NCBI RefSeq assembly: GCF_000982415.1
Contig: NZ_LANI01000022.1
Span: 1-64,000, forward strand
DNA: 64,000 bases
Reading direction: 5' to 3'
Source of the DNA: Kiloniella litopenaei
GTDB lineage: Bacteria; Pseudomonadota; Alphaproteobacteria; Kiloniellales; Kiloniellaceae
Below the pieces are notes generated by a model, which was not told the DNA's origin, ran no database searches, and saw only the letters and a list, made by a program, of their open reading frames with translations. This document shows positions 15,810 to 24,522 of the stretch, in pieces. Made by a program: the position numbers and the translations under genes. Position 1 is the first letter of the stretch. Every line of letters begins with the position of its first letter.

Positions 15810-15995
15810 GGGTCCTACATTCAAAACCGTAGAGAGCTTCCCCTCTCTGCTAGAGATCCTGAAGATCTCCACATTACCCCAAAGCTGGACTCTAGCGGCT
15901 GCCGGATACCCGACTGGCAGCCGCATCCTCTTTAAGGACTCCCGATCCCCTTGCGTCATAAGGAAACACCTTATTGGCGAGAGGGGATTTTTTTT
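15810..15995 (+). ncRNA. candidate structured small RNA ending in a strong terminator
   Basis: No protein-like frame fits this segment, but it is rich in pairing. GGGTCC (15810-15815) can pair with GGACTC (15936-15941, one GU pair) as a closing stem. Inside, CCGTAGAG/AGCTT near 15826-15839 pairs with AAGCT and CTCTAGCGG near 15881-15898 as a long interrupted stem, capped by GAGATC/GATCTC (15853-15869 area). Then comes a 9-bp hairpin GCGGCTGCC / GGCAGCCGC (15895-15924), which competes with part of the long stem. The end is a long terminator (15944-15995) with eight T. An elongated RNA of about 140-185 nt could be 6S-like, but I do not recognise a family consensus. The long rod with an internal alternative hairpin is what invites that comparison. 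Confidence 0.55.
15944..15995 (+). terminator. rho-independent terminator of the candidate small RNA
   Basis: ATCCCCT (from 15945) pairs with AGGGGAT (15982-15988); the upper part pairs ATAAGG with CCTTAT; eight T follow (15988-15995). Clear polarity to the plus strand. It insulates ccmA from upstream transcription. Confidence 0.85.
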
Positions 15996-16083
15996 GCTAT
16001 ACGCTTTTTAGTTATTCGCGAAAGAACTGATCGGGCATGATGACTTCTGCACTTTCGTTCCTATAAAAATAAGGGTTTAGAAA

Positions 16084-16758
16084 TTGGGCAATAGCCTTTT
16101 CCATGGGGAAGACCTTACCTGTATAAGAGGTGGGCGCACCGTCTTTCTCGGATTGAATTTCAGTCTATCAGAAGGAGAGGCCCTAATTTTAGAAGGACCG
16201 AACGGTAGCGGGAAGTCCAGTCTGATACGCATGCTGTCCGGCCTTGTCCGACCAAAGCTAGGTAAGATTCTCTGGCAACAGCAGGATGCCACAAAAGAGC
16301 CCGAAATTGTCCAAAGGCACATCCACTACATCGGACACCGAAACGCAATTAAGCCTGTCTTAACAGTTTTGGAAAATCTGGCCTATTGGTCGGGAAAGAC
16401 AAAAGACGATCCGAGTTTGGACGATGCATTGGATCATTTCAGAATGCTTCCCCTTAAACACACCCCGGCGAATCTTCTGTCATCCGGGCAGAGCAGACGG
16501 CTAACCCTGTCACGCTTGCTGGCATCAGAGCGATCTGTCTGGCTATTGGATGAACCCTCTGTCGGGCTGGATGTCGCATCAGTGGCTTTGCTGGAGAACG
16601 TCATACAAACGCACAGATCAAAAGGCGGGTCTGTTATTTTTGCGACCCACAGCCCTATTCATGTTGAAAGTCCAAGCCGATTAAACCTGCAGGATTACAG
16701 CCCGCTTTATAACAAGGAACTTCTTGCGGTCGAAGATGACGAGGAGTCCTGGGTATGA
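16084..16758 (+). CDS. ccmA: cytochrome c biogenesis ATP-binding export protein
   Basis: ABC ATPase of the CcmAB(CD) complex that frees haem-loaded CcmE in System I cytochrome c maturation. 224 residues, normal. Walker A GPNGSGKS (38-45), signature LSSGQSRRLTLSRLL and Walker B VWLLDEPSVGLD (a shortened C-loop typical of CcmA), H-loop in IFATHSP. The start is a TTG at 16084 with AAGGG 8 nt upstream; no ATG exists in the right place before the ATP-binding core. Overlaps ccmB by 4 bp (ATGA). Confidence 0.93.
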   Translation: MGNSLFHGEDLTCIRGGRTVFLGLNFSLSEGEALILEGPNGSGKSSLIRMLSGLVRPKLGKILWQQQDATKEPEIVQRHIHYIGHRNAIKPVLTVLENLAYWSGKTKDDPSLDDALDHFRMLPLKHTPANLLSSGQSRRLTLSRLLASERSVWLLDEPSVGLDVASVALLENVIQTHRSKGGSVIFATHSPIHVESPSRLNLQDYSPLYNKELLAVEDDEESWV

Positions 16759-17441
16759 CAACTTTCCTGAACATTGTTTCCAGAGATTTGCGTCTGGCTC
16801 TACGCCAAAAGTCAGATTTAACCATGGCCGTTTTGTTTTTTATTCTCACCGCCATGCTATTTCCTTTTGGTCTCGGGCCAGAGCCAAACTTGCTCGCGCG
16901 TATTGCCCCCGGCATTATTTGGGTCACGGCGCTGTTGGCTGTCCTGCTTTCTCTTGAACGGTTATTTCTTGCTGATTACGAAGACGGAAGCCTGGAACAA
17001 CTGATTCTGTCCTCAACATCGCTGGAAGTTGCGGTCCTCGCCAAGGTCCTCGCACACTGGCTGACAACTGGCCTCCCCCTTATTCTGGCGGCTCCGTTGA
17101 TTGCCCTGCTGTTTAATATGGATTCTGATGCCATGACGATTCTTCTGATTGCCATGATGTTGGGAACACCAAGTCTGAGCTTAATCGGAGCTATTGCAGC
17201 CACACTTACACTCGGTGCAAGACGCGGGGGTGTCTTGATTCCTCTGCTCGTTCTCCCACTTTATATACCAACATTGATTTTTGGTGTCGGGGCTATTGAT
17301 GCGGCCATGAACAGTCTGGAAGCTGGTGCAGTGATCGCCAATGCGCGACCTCACCTTTTGTTGCTTGGCGCGATATTGCTCGTTTCGTTATTAATAACGC
17401 CACTGGCCGGAGCCGCCGCTTTAAGGCAATCGGTAGAGTAA
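16755..17441 (+). CDS. ccmB: haem exporter protein B
   Basis: 228-residue integral membrane permease of the CcmABCD complex with about six hydrophobic segments. The N-terminus FLNIVSRDLRLALRQKSDLTMAVLFFILTAMLFPFGLGPEP is characteristic of CcmB, as is the central ERLFLADYEDGSLEQLILS. Works with CcmA in the inner membrane. Overlaps ccmA at its start; a 185-bp gap with a short tandem repeat separates it from ccmC. Confidence 0.93.
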   Translation: MTTFLNIVSRDLRLALRQKSDLTMAVLFFILTAMLFPFGLGPEPNLLARIAPGIIWVTALLAVLLSLERLFLADYEDGSLEQLILSSTSLEVAVLAKVLAHWLTTGLPLILAAPLIALLFNMDSDAMTILLIAMMLGTPSLSLIGAIAATLTLGARRGGVLIPLLVLPLYIPTLIFGVGAIDAAMNSLEAGAVIANARPHLLLLGAILLVSLLITPLAGAAALRQSVE

Positions 17442-17485
17442 AAAACATAAGAAAGTGAGTTGAGACCAATTGATAAATACCCAAG

Positions 17486-17533
17486 TTGATTGATATCTCA
17501 AAATTGATTGATATCCCAAAATTGATTGATATC
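17486..17533. repeat. 18-bp tandem repeat between ccmB and ccmC
   Basis: TTGATTGATATCTCAAAA (17486-17503), the same with one change (TCC for TCT, 17504-17521), then a partial third copy TTGATTGATATC (17522-17533). It lies in the 185-bp gap inside an otherwise compact operon and produces an artificial Ile/Ser/Asn-rich reading frame on the minus strand. It may be a slippage product or repeated binding site. Confidence 0.85.
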
Positions 17534-17626
17534 AAGGCAAGGTATATATCTTTGCACTAGTGTCTGCTCACCATTGAATGAACCTGTGCCTGATGCACAA
17601 GAATGTAAATTGAAGGGATAAGGACA

Positions 17627-18361
17627 ATGTCGGTCTTTCACCGATTTGCCAATCCAAATAGATTTTTGAAGCTGACCAATCAGGTGCTTCCATGGGTTTC
17701 CGGCCTGACAGTAATCTCACTGGCCGTCGGTCTCTACATGTCATTTTTCACCTCTCCCCCTGATTATCAACAGGGTGAAAGCGTACGAATTATGTACATT
17801 CATGTGCCCTCTGCGTGGATGGCCATGTTTGTTTACACCTCAATCGCTATTGCATCCGTATGCTCTTTGATCTGGCGGCATCCTCTTGCAGATCTTGCGG
17901 CCAAGGCATCCGCCCCCATCGGGGCTGGTTTTACCTTTCTGGCCCTTGCAACAGGATCACTTTGGGGCAAGCCCATGTGGGGAGCCTGGTGGGTATGGGA
18001 TGCACGCCTGACATCTGTGCTCATTCTCTTCTTCCTTTATCTCGGCCACATGGCCCTGATGCATGCCTTTGAAGAACAGGAACGGGGAAACAAGGCGGCA
18101 GCCATTCTTGGGATTGTCGGTTTTGTAAATATTCCGATTATCAAGTTCTCTGTCGATTGGTGGAACACGCTTCATCAACCAGCTTCTGTAATGCGTGCCG
18201 ATGGTCCCACTATTGACCCATCAATGTTGTGGCCATTGATGATCATGGGGATTGCTTTCAAATTTTTTTACGTCGTTGTTTTACTGATACGAATCAAAAG
18301 CGAGTTAATAGAGGCTAAACTGCGAAAATATCGTCGTGCAGTTGTCGACAGAGCGCACTAG
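17627..18361 (+). CDS. ccmC: haem lyase / haem exporter protein C
   Basis: CcmC presents haem to CcmE at the outer face of the inner membrane. 244 residues with six membrane spans. The tryptophan-rich WWD segment is present as WGKPMWGAWWVWDARLTS (about 115-132), flanked by conserved histidines in IHVPSAWMA and GHMALMHAF. The ATG at 17627 follows AAGGGATAAGGAC, a good ribosome-binding site. Confidence 0.95.
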   Translation: MSVFHRFANPNRFLKLTNQVLPWVSGLTVISLAVGLYMSFFTSPPDYQQGESVRIMYIHVPSAWMAMFVYTSIAIASVCSLIWRHPLADLAAKASAPIGAGFTFLALATGSLWGKPMWGAWWVWDARLTSVLILFFLYLGHMALMHAFEEQERGNKAAAILGIVGFVNIPIIKFSVDWWNTLHQPASVMRADGPTIDPSMLWPLMIMGIAFKFFYVVVLLIRIKSELIEAKLRKYRRAVVDRAH

Positions 18362-18573
18362 TAAAAGGGTGTACAAAACAGAAATGAAAAGCTTTGATTA
18401 ATTAGCCCAGATCAAGAAATATTGATCATGATGTGAATCAAAGTCTTAGGGTTTTAGTGTGACATAATGCGCCAGTGTTTAAACGGTAGAATTATGTCTA
18501 TCTACAAAATAAGAGAAGAAGCCGGGAAGCTGTTATAATTAATCCCGACACAACTCAGGTTACGCAGGACAGT
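18362..18573. other. 212-bp gap inside the ccm cluster
   Basis: Compact ccm operons rarely break here. I see an inverted repeat GATCAA (18410-18415) / TTGATC (18422-18427) and a nearby AATCAA, reminiscent of FNR half-sites but with wrong spacing. A secondary promoter for ccmDEFGHI is possible; no ORF is supported. Confidence 0.4.
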
Positions 18574-18780
18574 ATGGAACAGATAACGAACTTTCTCTCT
18601 ATGGGAAACTATGGCGCTTACATCTGGACGGCCTATCTTTTAACGGCTGTCGTGATGTTGGGCTTACTTGTTACAACCTTGCAACGCCTGCGGAAAAACA
18701 AAGCTGAACTGGAAGAATTCCAAAACCTTCAGAATTCAACCAAACAGTCTGGTCACAAGGAAGAGACAGCCCGCCCATGA
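18574..18780 (+). CDS. ccmD: haem exporter protein D
   Basis: Small one-span protein (68 residues) of the CcmABCD release complex. Family pattern is clear: FLSMGNYGAYIWTAYLLTAVVMLGLL then a basic cytoplasmic helix QRLRKNKAELEEF. CcmD is needed to release holo-CcmE. Its stop overlaps the ccmE start (ATGA). Confidence 0.9.
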   Translation: MEQITNFLSMGNYGAYIWTAYLLTAVVMLGLLVTTLQRLRKNKAELEEFQNLQNSTKQSGHKEETARP

Positions 18781-19232
18781 CGCGGAAAAGCCGTAGAATG
18801 TATATACTCGTGGTCGCCATTGCTTTGCTGGCCTCTGCGACAGCGCTCGTTTTAACTGCACTGGATGATAACATCACCTACTTTTACAGCCCGTCAGACC
18901 TCAAAACCAAGCAGGTAACAGTTGGCCGGGCGATTAGACTGGGTGGCCTTGTCGAAGATGGTACATTCGAGAAACTGGGCGATGGCCTCGAGGTTAAGTT
19001 CTCCATTACAGATGGCGCAGAAACTGTCGCCGTCACCTACCAAGGTATCCTCCCAGATCTCTTTCGCGAAGGGCAAGGCGTCATTACCGAAGGCAGTCTA
19101 AACGAAAAAGGTGAGTTCGTGGCCCACGAAGTTCTTGCAAAACATGACGAGAATTATATGCCAGCCGAAGTCACCGAAGCCCTGAAAGCAGCTGGCGAGT
19201 GGCGCGGAGATGAGGAGCAAGCAACGGAATGA
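18777..19232 (+). CDS. ccmE: cytochrome c-type biogenesis haem chaperone
   Basis: Periplasmic haem chaperone anchored by one N-terminal helix (residues 9-29). 151 residues. The haem-binding HxxxY motif is His123-DEN-Tyr127, matching His130/Tyr134 of E. coli CcmE; the beta-barrel OB-fold segment VGRAIRLGGLVEDGTF and VTYQGILPDLFREGQGVI are typical. Overlaps both neighbours by 4 bp, so the ccmD-E-F-G run is translationally coupled. Confidence 0.96.
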   Translation: MTRKSRRMYILVVAIALLASATALVLTALDDNITYFYSPSDLKTKQVTVGRAIRLGGLVEDGTFEKLGDGLEVKFSITDGAETVAVTYQGILPDLFREGQGVITEGSLNEKGEFVAHEVLAKHDENYMPAEVTEALKAAGEWRGDEEQATE

Positions 19233-21229
19233 TTGCCGAACTTGGACAGTTTGCCATTATCATGGCTCTGCTTGCCGCGATTGCTCAATCAATCCTGCCG
19301 TTAATAGGTGCGGAACGACTGGATAGCCGTTTGATGGCTTTTGGCAGTCAGGCATCATTGGTGCAATTGCTTTTTGTTATTCTTGCTTTCGGCTGTTTAA
19401 CCCAAGCCTATATCGTTTCTGACTTTACCCTTGTTAATGTCGCCGAAAACTCTCACTCCACAAAACCGTTGCTTTATAAAATTAGCGGTGTTTGGGGAAA
19501 CCATGAAGGTTCCATGTTATTGTGGATCCTTATCCTTGCTGTTTTCGGGGCTGCAGTCGCAGCTTTCGGGCGCAACCTCCCTGTAACACTCAAAGCACGT
19601 GTTCTCGCCGTCCAGGCCATGATTGGTGTCGGGTTTCTAACTTTCCTGATCTTCACATCCAATCCTTTCGCACGCCTTGTCGTGCCCCCGGAAAACGGCC
19701 GCGATCTCAATCCGTTGTTGCAAGACCCCGGCCTGGCCTTTCATCCACCGATGCTTTACGTCGGATATGTCGGGTTTTCCGTTGCATTCTCTTTTGCCAT
19801 CGCTGCACTTATCGAAGGCAAGGTTGATGCCGCGTGGGCGCGTTGGGTTCGACCCTGGACATTGACCGCATGGACCTTTTTGACAGGCGGCATTGCACTG
19901 GGGAGCTGGTGGGCCTATTACGAACTTGGCTGGGGTGGCTGGTGGTTCTGGGACCCTGTGGAGAACGTTTCCTTCATGCCATGGCTTATGGGCACTGCCC
20001 TGCTGCATTCCGCCATTGTGGTTGAGAAAAGAAACTCTCTCAAAGTCTGGACAATTCTTCTTGCCATCCTGACCTTCTCACTCTCCCTCATCGGAACTTT
20101 TATTGTGCGTTCAGGACTGCTGACATCTGTCCACGCTTTTGCCGTGAACCCGGAACGCGGTATTTTTATTCTCTTCCTTCTCGCCATTGCCATCGGCGGA
20201 TCACTGACTCTTTTTGCCCTTCGTGCACCTTCCCTCAAAGCGGGTGGTATTTTCTCACCAATCAGTCGCGAAGGCGGGTTGCTGTTAAACAATCTCTTGC
20301 TCAGTACAGCCTGCGCTACGGTTTTTCTCGGCACACTCTATCCGCTGTTTATGGAAGCTTTGGGCGGCGGTCGCGTTTCAATCGGACCACCTTTCTATAA
20401 CAACACCTTTGTCCCTGTTATGGTTCCACTGCTTTTGCTTGTTTGTGTCGGCCCGCTGCTGCCATGGAAACGTGCTGATTTGATTGGTGTTCTCGGGCGC
20501 TTGAAGTATGCAGGCCTGGCAACAATTCTGGCTATTTTACTGGCCTGGTATGTCACAGAAGGTGGCCCGCTTATCGCTATCCTTGGACTTGGCATGGCCG
20601 CCTGGCTCTTGCTGGGTACCCTGAGTGAATGGGCAGATAAAATAAAGCTTTTCCGTGCGCCACTGGCCACAAGCTGGCAACGCATGATCAAACTACCCGG
20701 TTCAGCCTGGGGAATGACACTTGCTCATGGAGGCCTTGCCATTGCCGTTGCAGGTATGATTTCAACATCTGTGTGGAAAGTCGAAGACGTTGCCGTCCTG
20801 AAACCCGGCGAGACGATTTCTGTTGCCGGAACGGATTATCGTTTTGATGGTGTTCGCGAACTGACAGGCCCCAACTATCAGGCAGTAGAAGGCACCTTTA
20901 CAGTTAGTCAGAACGGAGAGTTTATGACGATCCTAAAGCCTGAAAAACGCCTTTATAACGTTCAGAAAATGCCGACCACAGAAGCTGCGATCTATTCCAC
21001 TTTTGTTGGTGACTACTATGCGGTTATCGGGGATCAAGTTGAGGACGGTGGCTGGACAGTTCGCATATACCGCGAGCCTATGGTTACCTGGATATGGTTT
21101 GGCTGTACCTTGATGGTCTTGGCTGGGTTCCTCTCTCTTGCTGATCGACGTCTCAGGGTCGGTGCCCCCGCAGGGAAACGAAAACAAGGCAAAGGAAAAC
21201 AACAATCAGAGCGGAATGCCGCAGCATGA
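19229..21229 (+). CDS. ccmF: cytochrome c haem lyase subunit
   Basis: Large inner-membrane protein (666 residues, about 14-15 spans) that joins haem from CcmE to reduced apocytochrome CxxCH. The WWD domain reads WGGWWFWDPVENVSFMPW (about 232-249), preceded by HPPMLYVGYVG and followed by a conserved His in FIVRSGLLTSVHAFAV. The C-terminal periplasmic part around 540-620 and the basic tail are normal. Overlaps ccmG by 4 bp. Confidence 0.96.
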   Translation: MIAELGQFAIIMALLAAIAQSILPLIGAERLDSRLMAFGSQASLVQLLFVILAFGCLTQAYIVSDFTLVNVAENSHSTKPLLYKISGVWGNHEGSMLLWILILAVFGAAVAAFGRNLPVTLKARVLAVQAMIGVGFLTFLIFTSNPFARLVVPPENGRDLNPLLQDPGLAFHPPMLYVGYVGFSVAFSFAIAALIEGKVDAAWARWVRPWTLTAWTFLTGGIALGSWWAYYELGWGGWWFWDPVENVSFMPWLMGTALLHSAIVVEKRNSLKVWTILLAILTFSLSLIGTFIVRSGLLTSVHAFAVNPERGIFILFLLAIAIGGSLTLFALRAPSLKAGGIFSPISREGGLLLNNLLLSTACATVFLGTLYPLFMEALGGGRVSIGPPFYNNTFVPVMVPLLLLVCVGPLLPWKRADLIGVLGRLKYAGLATILAILLAWYVTEGGPLIAILGLGMAAWLLLGTLSEWADKIKLFRAPLATSWQRMIKLPGSAWGMTLAHGGLAIAVAGMISTSVWKVEDVAVLKPGETISVAGTDYRFDGVRELTGPNYQAVEGTFTVSQNGEFMTILKPEKRLYNVQKMPTTEAAIYSTFVGDYYAVIGDQVEDGGWTVRIYREPMVTWIWFGCTLMVLAGFLSLADRRLRVGAPAGKRKQGKGKQQSERNAAA

Positions 21230-21783
21230 ATAAAAAAATACTCTTCACGCTTCCACTTCTGATCACGCTGGTTCTGTTTGGCTATTTCTTCTGGGCCCTG
21301 ACCAAACCGGGCAGAGACCCTAAAATTCTGCCTTCGGTATTGATCGACAAACCAGCACCCGATTTCAATCTTGTTGCCTTGGAGAATCTTGGCGTTCCCG
21401 GTTTCTCACGCGCTGATTTAACCAGCAATGGCAAGGTATCAGTTGTAAATATTTTTGCCTCTTGGTGTGTTCCTTGTCTTGCCGAACACCCTGACATGGT
21501 CAAACTTGGCGAACGGGATGATATAAATCTTTACGGCATCAACTATCGAGACAAGCCGGAAGATGCCCTGAAATGGTTAAACCGTAACGGCAATCCCTAC
21601 CACAGAGTTGGCCGAGATCCCAAAAGCAGGACAGGGATCGAATGGGGCGTGTATGGTGTTCCGGAAACCTTTATTGTCGATGCAACAGGGACCATTCGTT
21701 ACAAACATGTCGGGCCTTTGAATCCGGGTGATCTGGAAAACAAAATTCTACCGATTATCGACAACCTTCAGACACAAAACTAG
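21226..21783 (+). CDS. ccmG: periplasmic thiol:disulfide interchange protein (CcmG/DsbE)
   Basis: Membrane-anchored thioredoxin-fold reductant for apocytochrome c cysteines. 185 residues: N-terminal anchor (5-25), then the active site ASWCVPCLAEHP with the Cys-Val-Pro-Cys pair, and the cis-Pro segment YGVPETFIVD. GVYGVPETF and the acidic groove motif GIEWGVYGVPE identify the CcmG branch over general TlpA proteins. Confidence 0.95.
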   Translation: MNKKILFTLPLLITLVLFGYFFWALTKPGRDPKILPSVLIDKPAPDFNLVALENLGVPGFSRADLTSNGKVSVVNIFASWCVPCLAEHPDMVKLGERDDINLYGINYRDKPEDALKWLNRNGNPYHRVGRDPKSRTGIEWGVYGVPETFIVDATGTIRYKHVGPLNPGDLENKILPIIDNLQTQN

Positions 21784-21832
21784 TCTGGCTTTGTTTTAAT
21801 ATCTGGTTTTATATCTGGAAAGTTATTCATCG

Positions 21833-22336
21833 ATGCGTGGCTTATTTCTTTTTGCAGCCGTCCTTTTTCTCTTCACAGCCAACTCTAATCCTGTGAAGGC
21901 TTTCGATCCTGATGAAGTCCTTGATGACCCGGCACTGGAAGCACGCGCCCGCGAGATATCAAAAGAAGTCAGATGTCTGGTTTGCCAAAATGAGCCGATC
22001 GATTCTTCAAATGCTGATCTGGCAAAAGAGCTACGAATTGTTGTTCGGGAAAGGCTTGTTGCCGGTGATAGTGATGAGGAAGTAAGAAGTTATCTCTCGG
22101 ACCGCTATGGCGATTTCGTTTTATTTCGTCCTCCATTTAACACAGCGACCTTTTTGCTGTGGTTCGGCCCTCTTCTGGTTTTAGGCGTCGGGGGCATCGG
22201 CATGTTCTTTTTTTATCGCGGGAGCAAAAAACTCAAAGTTGCCAATCCTCTCAGTCCCGAAGAAAAGGCCCGTTTGAATCAACTACTAGATAAAAACACG
22301 AAAACACAAGGTTCGGATTCAGGAGAAGTTTCATGA
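21833..22336 (+). CDS. ccmH: cytochrome c-type biogenesis protein CcmH
   Basis: CcmH (CcmL type) reduces or holds apocytochrome c for the CcmF lyase. 167 residues with a signal peptide (1-23, ...NPVKAF), the redox motif RCLVCQN (about 44-50) and a C-terminal membrane span FLLWFGPLLVLGVGGIGMFFFY. Together with the separate ccmI it corresponds to the split form of E. coli CcmH. Overlaps ccmI by 4 bp. Confidence 0.95.
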   Translation: MRGLFLFAAVLFLFTANSNPVKAFDPDEVLDDPALEARAREISKEVRCLVCQNEPIDSSNADLAKELRIVVRERLVAGDSDEEVRSYLSDRYGDFVLFRPPFNTATFLLWFGPLLVLGVGGIGMFFFYRGSKKLKVANPLSPEEKARLNQLLDKNTKTQGSDSGEVS

Positions 22337-23556
22337 TTTTTTGGGCAATCATCGGAACACTGACAGCACTTTCTCTTCTAGTTCTTATCAAGCCATTGGC
22401 AAAAAAAGCTGAGAGTGCACCCGCAGATACAGCTGAATCAGATCTTGCTGTCTACAAGGACCAGTTGACAGAAATCGACAAGGACCTGAAAGCGGGAAAC
22501 ATTGCCGAAGCACAGGCAGAAATAGCGCGTATTGAAATCCAACGACGCATCCTGAACGCCGGCCAGGAACAATCAGCCACAACCAAAGGCCAGCCCCTAT
22601 CACCAAATACCATGAAGGGGTTACTAGCCTGCTTGATCGTGATCTTCCCAATCGCGGGGCTTTCGCTCTATATGTATCTGGGGCAGCCCGGTATTCCGGG
22701 TATGCCGCTCGCCGAACGCGACATCACCGCCGAACGCATGGCGATTGCCCAACAGCAAAACGATCAACGCAACCAGGAAATGATGGGGCTTGCAGAAAAG
22801 CTTCGGGCGCGTCTGGAAAACGAACCCCAGAATCTAGAAGGCTGGATGCTACTCGGCAGTACCTATGCCGAAATCGGCCAGTTTTCGTTGGCCGAAAAAG
22901 TCTTTCGCCAAGCGATGGAAAACAATCCGCCCAATCCTATGATTTACAGTGCACTTGGCGAAATGATGGTTGCACAGGCAGAGGGGCAAGTCTCATCTGA
23001 TGCGCTTGAGCTCTTTAGAAAAACGCTTGAACTCGATCCTCGTGACCCTCGCGGACTTTTCTATAGCGGACTGGCCTTAACACAAGCCGGGGCAAACGAA
23101 GATGCCCTGAAAATTTGGCTGACTTTGCGCACTTATACTTCTGCTGCGGATCCATGGTTGCCTATACTCGATTCACAGATTGTAGAACTTGCGAAACAGG
23201 AACAGATGAACCCAGGAAAACTGCTCGCATCTTACCCTCCTCAAGAAGCAGCGGAACAGCAGGAAACAGCTCAATCCGGACCTTCTGCAGAAGACATGGC
23301 CGCAGCAGCAGAATTAAGCGCAACGGAAAGAACAGAGATGATCAACGGTATGGTTGAAAGGCTTGCTGAGCGATTATCAGAGACCCCGGATGACTTGAAA
23401 GGCTGGATACAACTGGCAAGGTCTTATCACACTCTGGGTAGGTCAGCAGATGTGTTAGAGGCGATAAAAGGGGCAGAAATTGCAGCAGAGAAACAGCCTA
23501 ATGTTCAAGAAGCCAAAGAAGAAATTCAAAAGCTAAAGCAAGAACTTGGCCTTTAA
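22333..23556 (+). CDS. ccmI: cytochrome c-type biogenesis TPR protein
   Basis: Apocytochrome c chaperone. 407 residues: N-terminal span, a cytoplasmic leucine-zipper-like segment (VYKDQLTEIDKDLKAGNIAEAQAEIARIEIQRRIL), a second span LLACLIVIFPIAGLSLYMYLG (about 95-115), and a periplasmic TPR array (GWMLLGSTYAEIGQFSLAEKVFRQA and following). The membrane plus zipper plus TPR order is specific to CcmI. A second TPR-like unit closes the protein (LKGWIQLARSYHTLGR). Last gene of the cluster. Confidence 0.92.
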   Translation: MIFWAIIGTLTALSLLVLIKPLAKKAESAPADTAESDLAVYKDQLTEIDKDLKAGNIAEAQAEIARIEIQRRILNAGQEQSATTKGQPLSPNTMKGLLACLIVIFPIAGLSLYMYLGQPGIPGMPLAERDITAERMAIAQQQNDQRNQEMMGLAEKLRARLENEPQNLEGWMLLGSTYAEIGQFSLAEKVFRQAMENNPPNPMIYSALGEMMVAQAEGQVSSDALELFRKTLELDPRDPRGLFYSGLALTQAGANEDALKIWLTLRTYTSAADPWLPILDSQIVELAKQEQMNPGKLLASYPPQEAAEQQETAQSGPSAEDMAAAAELSATERTEMINGMVERLAERLSETPDDLKGWIQLARSYHTLGRSADVLEAIKGAEIAAEKQPNVQEAKEEIQKLKQELGL

Positions 23557-23680
23557 ATGCCCAAGACAAAGGCATCTACAGAAGTTGTATGTATTTTTTT
23601 TGCTTTTCATAATGAAAAAACCACACTAATTTCATTAGGAAGTAAAATAATAAAACAATTCAACAATGGGGACATAACCT

Positions 23681-24478
23681 ATGGCGTCAAACGCCGCGGC
23701 TATGGTGGATAAAACACCTGCTCTTGTCTGTGAAGACATACATAAATCATTCGGTAATATCGAAGTTTTAAAAGGTGTTTCCTTAACGGCTCACGAAGGT
23801 GATGTGATCTCTATGCTCGGTTCCAGTGGTTCCGGGAAGAGCACTTTTTTACGCTGCATCAATCTTTTAGAAACCCCGAATTCCGGTAAAGTGATCGTAG
23901 GTGGTGAACTCATTAACATGAAAGCCACCAAATCTGGGGAACCTGTCCCCGTCGACAACAAGCAAATCGAACGTATTCGTTCCAAGTTATCAATGGTATT
24001 TCAAGGTTTTAATCTTTGGTCCCATATGACAACACTGGAAAACATCATCGAAGCTCCAATTCATGTCCTTGGCCTAAGCAAAGCCGAAGCAATTGAACGC
24101 GCGAATGAAATGATGGAAAAGGTCGGCATTTATGAACGCAAGGATTACTATCCAGCCCACATGTCTGGTGGCCAGCAACAACGTGTGGCAATTGCACGCG
24201 CCCTGGCAATGAATCCATCTGTCATGCTATTCGATGAACCGACGTCCGCTTTGGACCCAGAATTGGTCGGCGAAGTATTAAAAGTAATTCGCGATCTTGC
24301 CGAAGAAGGTCGCACAATGATTGTTGTTACACACGAAATGGGGTTTGCCCGGGAAGTGTCAAACCAGACTCTTTTCCTTCATAAAGGGCACATTCTGGAG
24401 CAAGGAAATCCACAAGAGATTTTCGCAAATCCGCAATCAGAACGTTTCAAACAGTTTATCGCTGGAAATCTAAAATAA
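23681..24478 (+). CDS. polar amino acid ABC transporter, ATP-binding protein (HisP/OccP-like)
   Basis: 265-residue ATPase of the PAAT importer family. Walker [10 protein letters not shown] (47-55), the HisP-type insertion with [25 protein letters not shown] (Q-loop), signature [15 protein letters not shown], Walker [15 protein letters not shown] and H-loop [12 protein letters not shown]. Near-identity of these segments to HisP/OccP/AotP points to histidine, arginine, lysine, ornithine or octopine-type substrates. First of four genes; the ATG at 23681 has a GGGGA 8 nt upstream. Confidence 0.93.
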   Translation: MASNAAAMVDKTPALVCEDIHKSFGNIEVLKGVSLTAHEGDVISMLGSSGSGKSTFLRCINLLETPNSGKVIVGGELINMKATKSGEPVPVDNKQIERIRSKLSMVFQGFNLWSHMTTLENIIEAPIHVLGLSKAEAIERANEMMEKVGIYERKDYYPAHMSGGQQQRVAIARALAMNPSVMLFDEPTSALDPELVGEVLKVIRDLAEEGRTMIVVTHEMGFAREVSNQTLFLHKGHILEQGNPQEIFANPQSERFKQFIAGNLK

Positions 24479-24522
24479 GAACATAAACACAAGTATAACA
24501 ATTAAATTTAGGGAGCCATTAA

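Noticed and set aside
17293-17535. 80-codon minus-strand frame with MISINFGISINFEISIN repeats
   Set aside because: The repeated peptide comes from the 18-bp tandem DNA repeat, not from a gene.
18410-18440. FNR-like half-sites TTGATC...AATCAA
   Set aside because: The spacing between TTGAT and ATCAA is too long for an FNR box.
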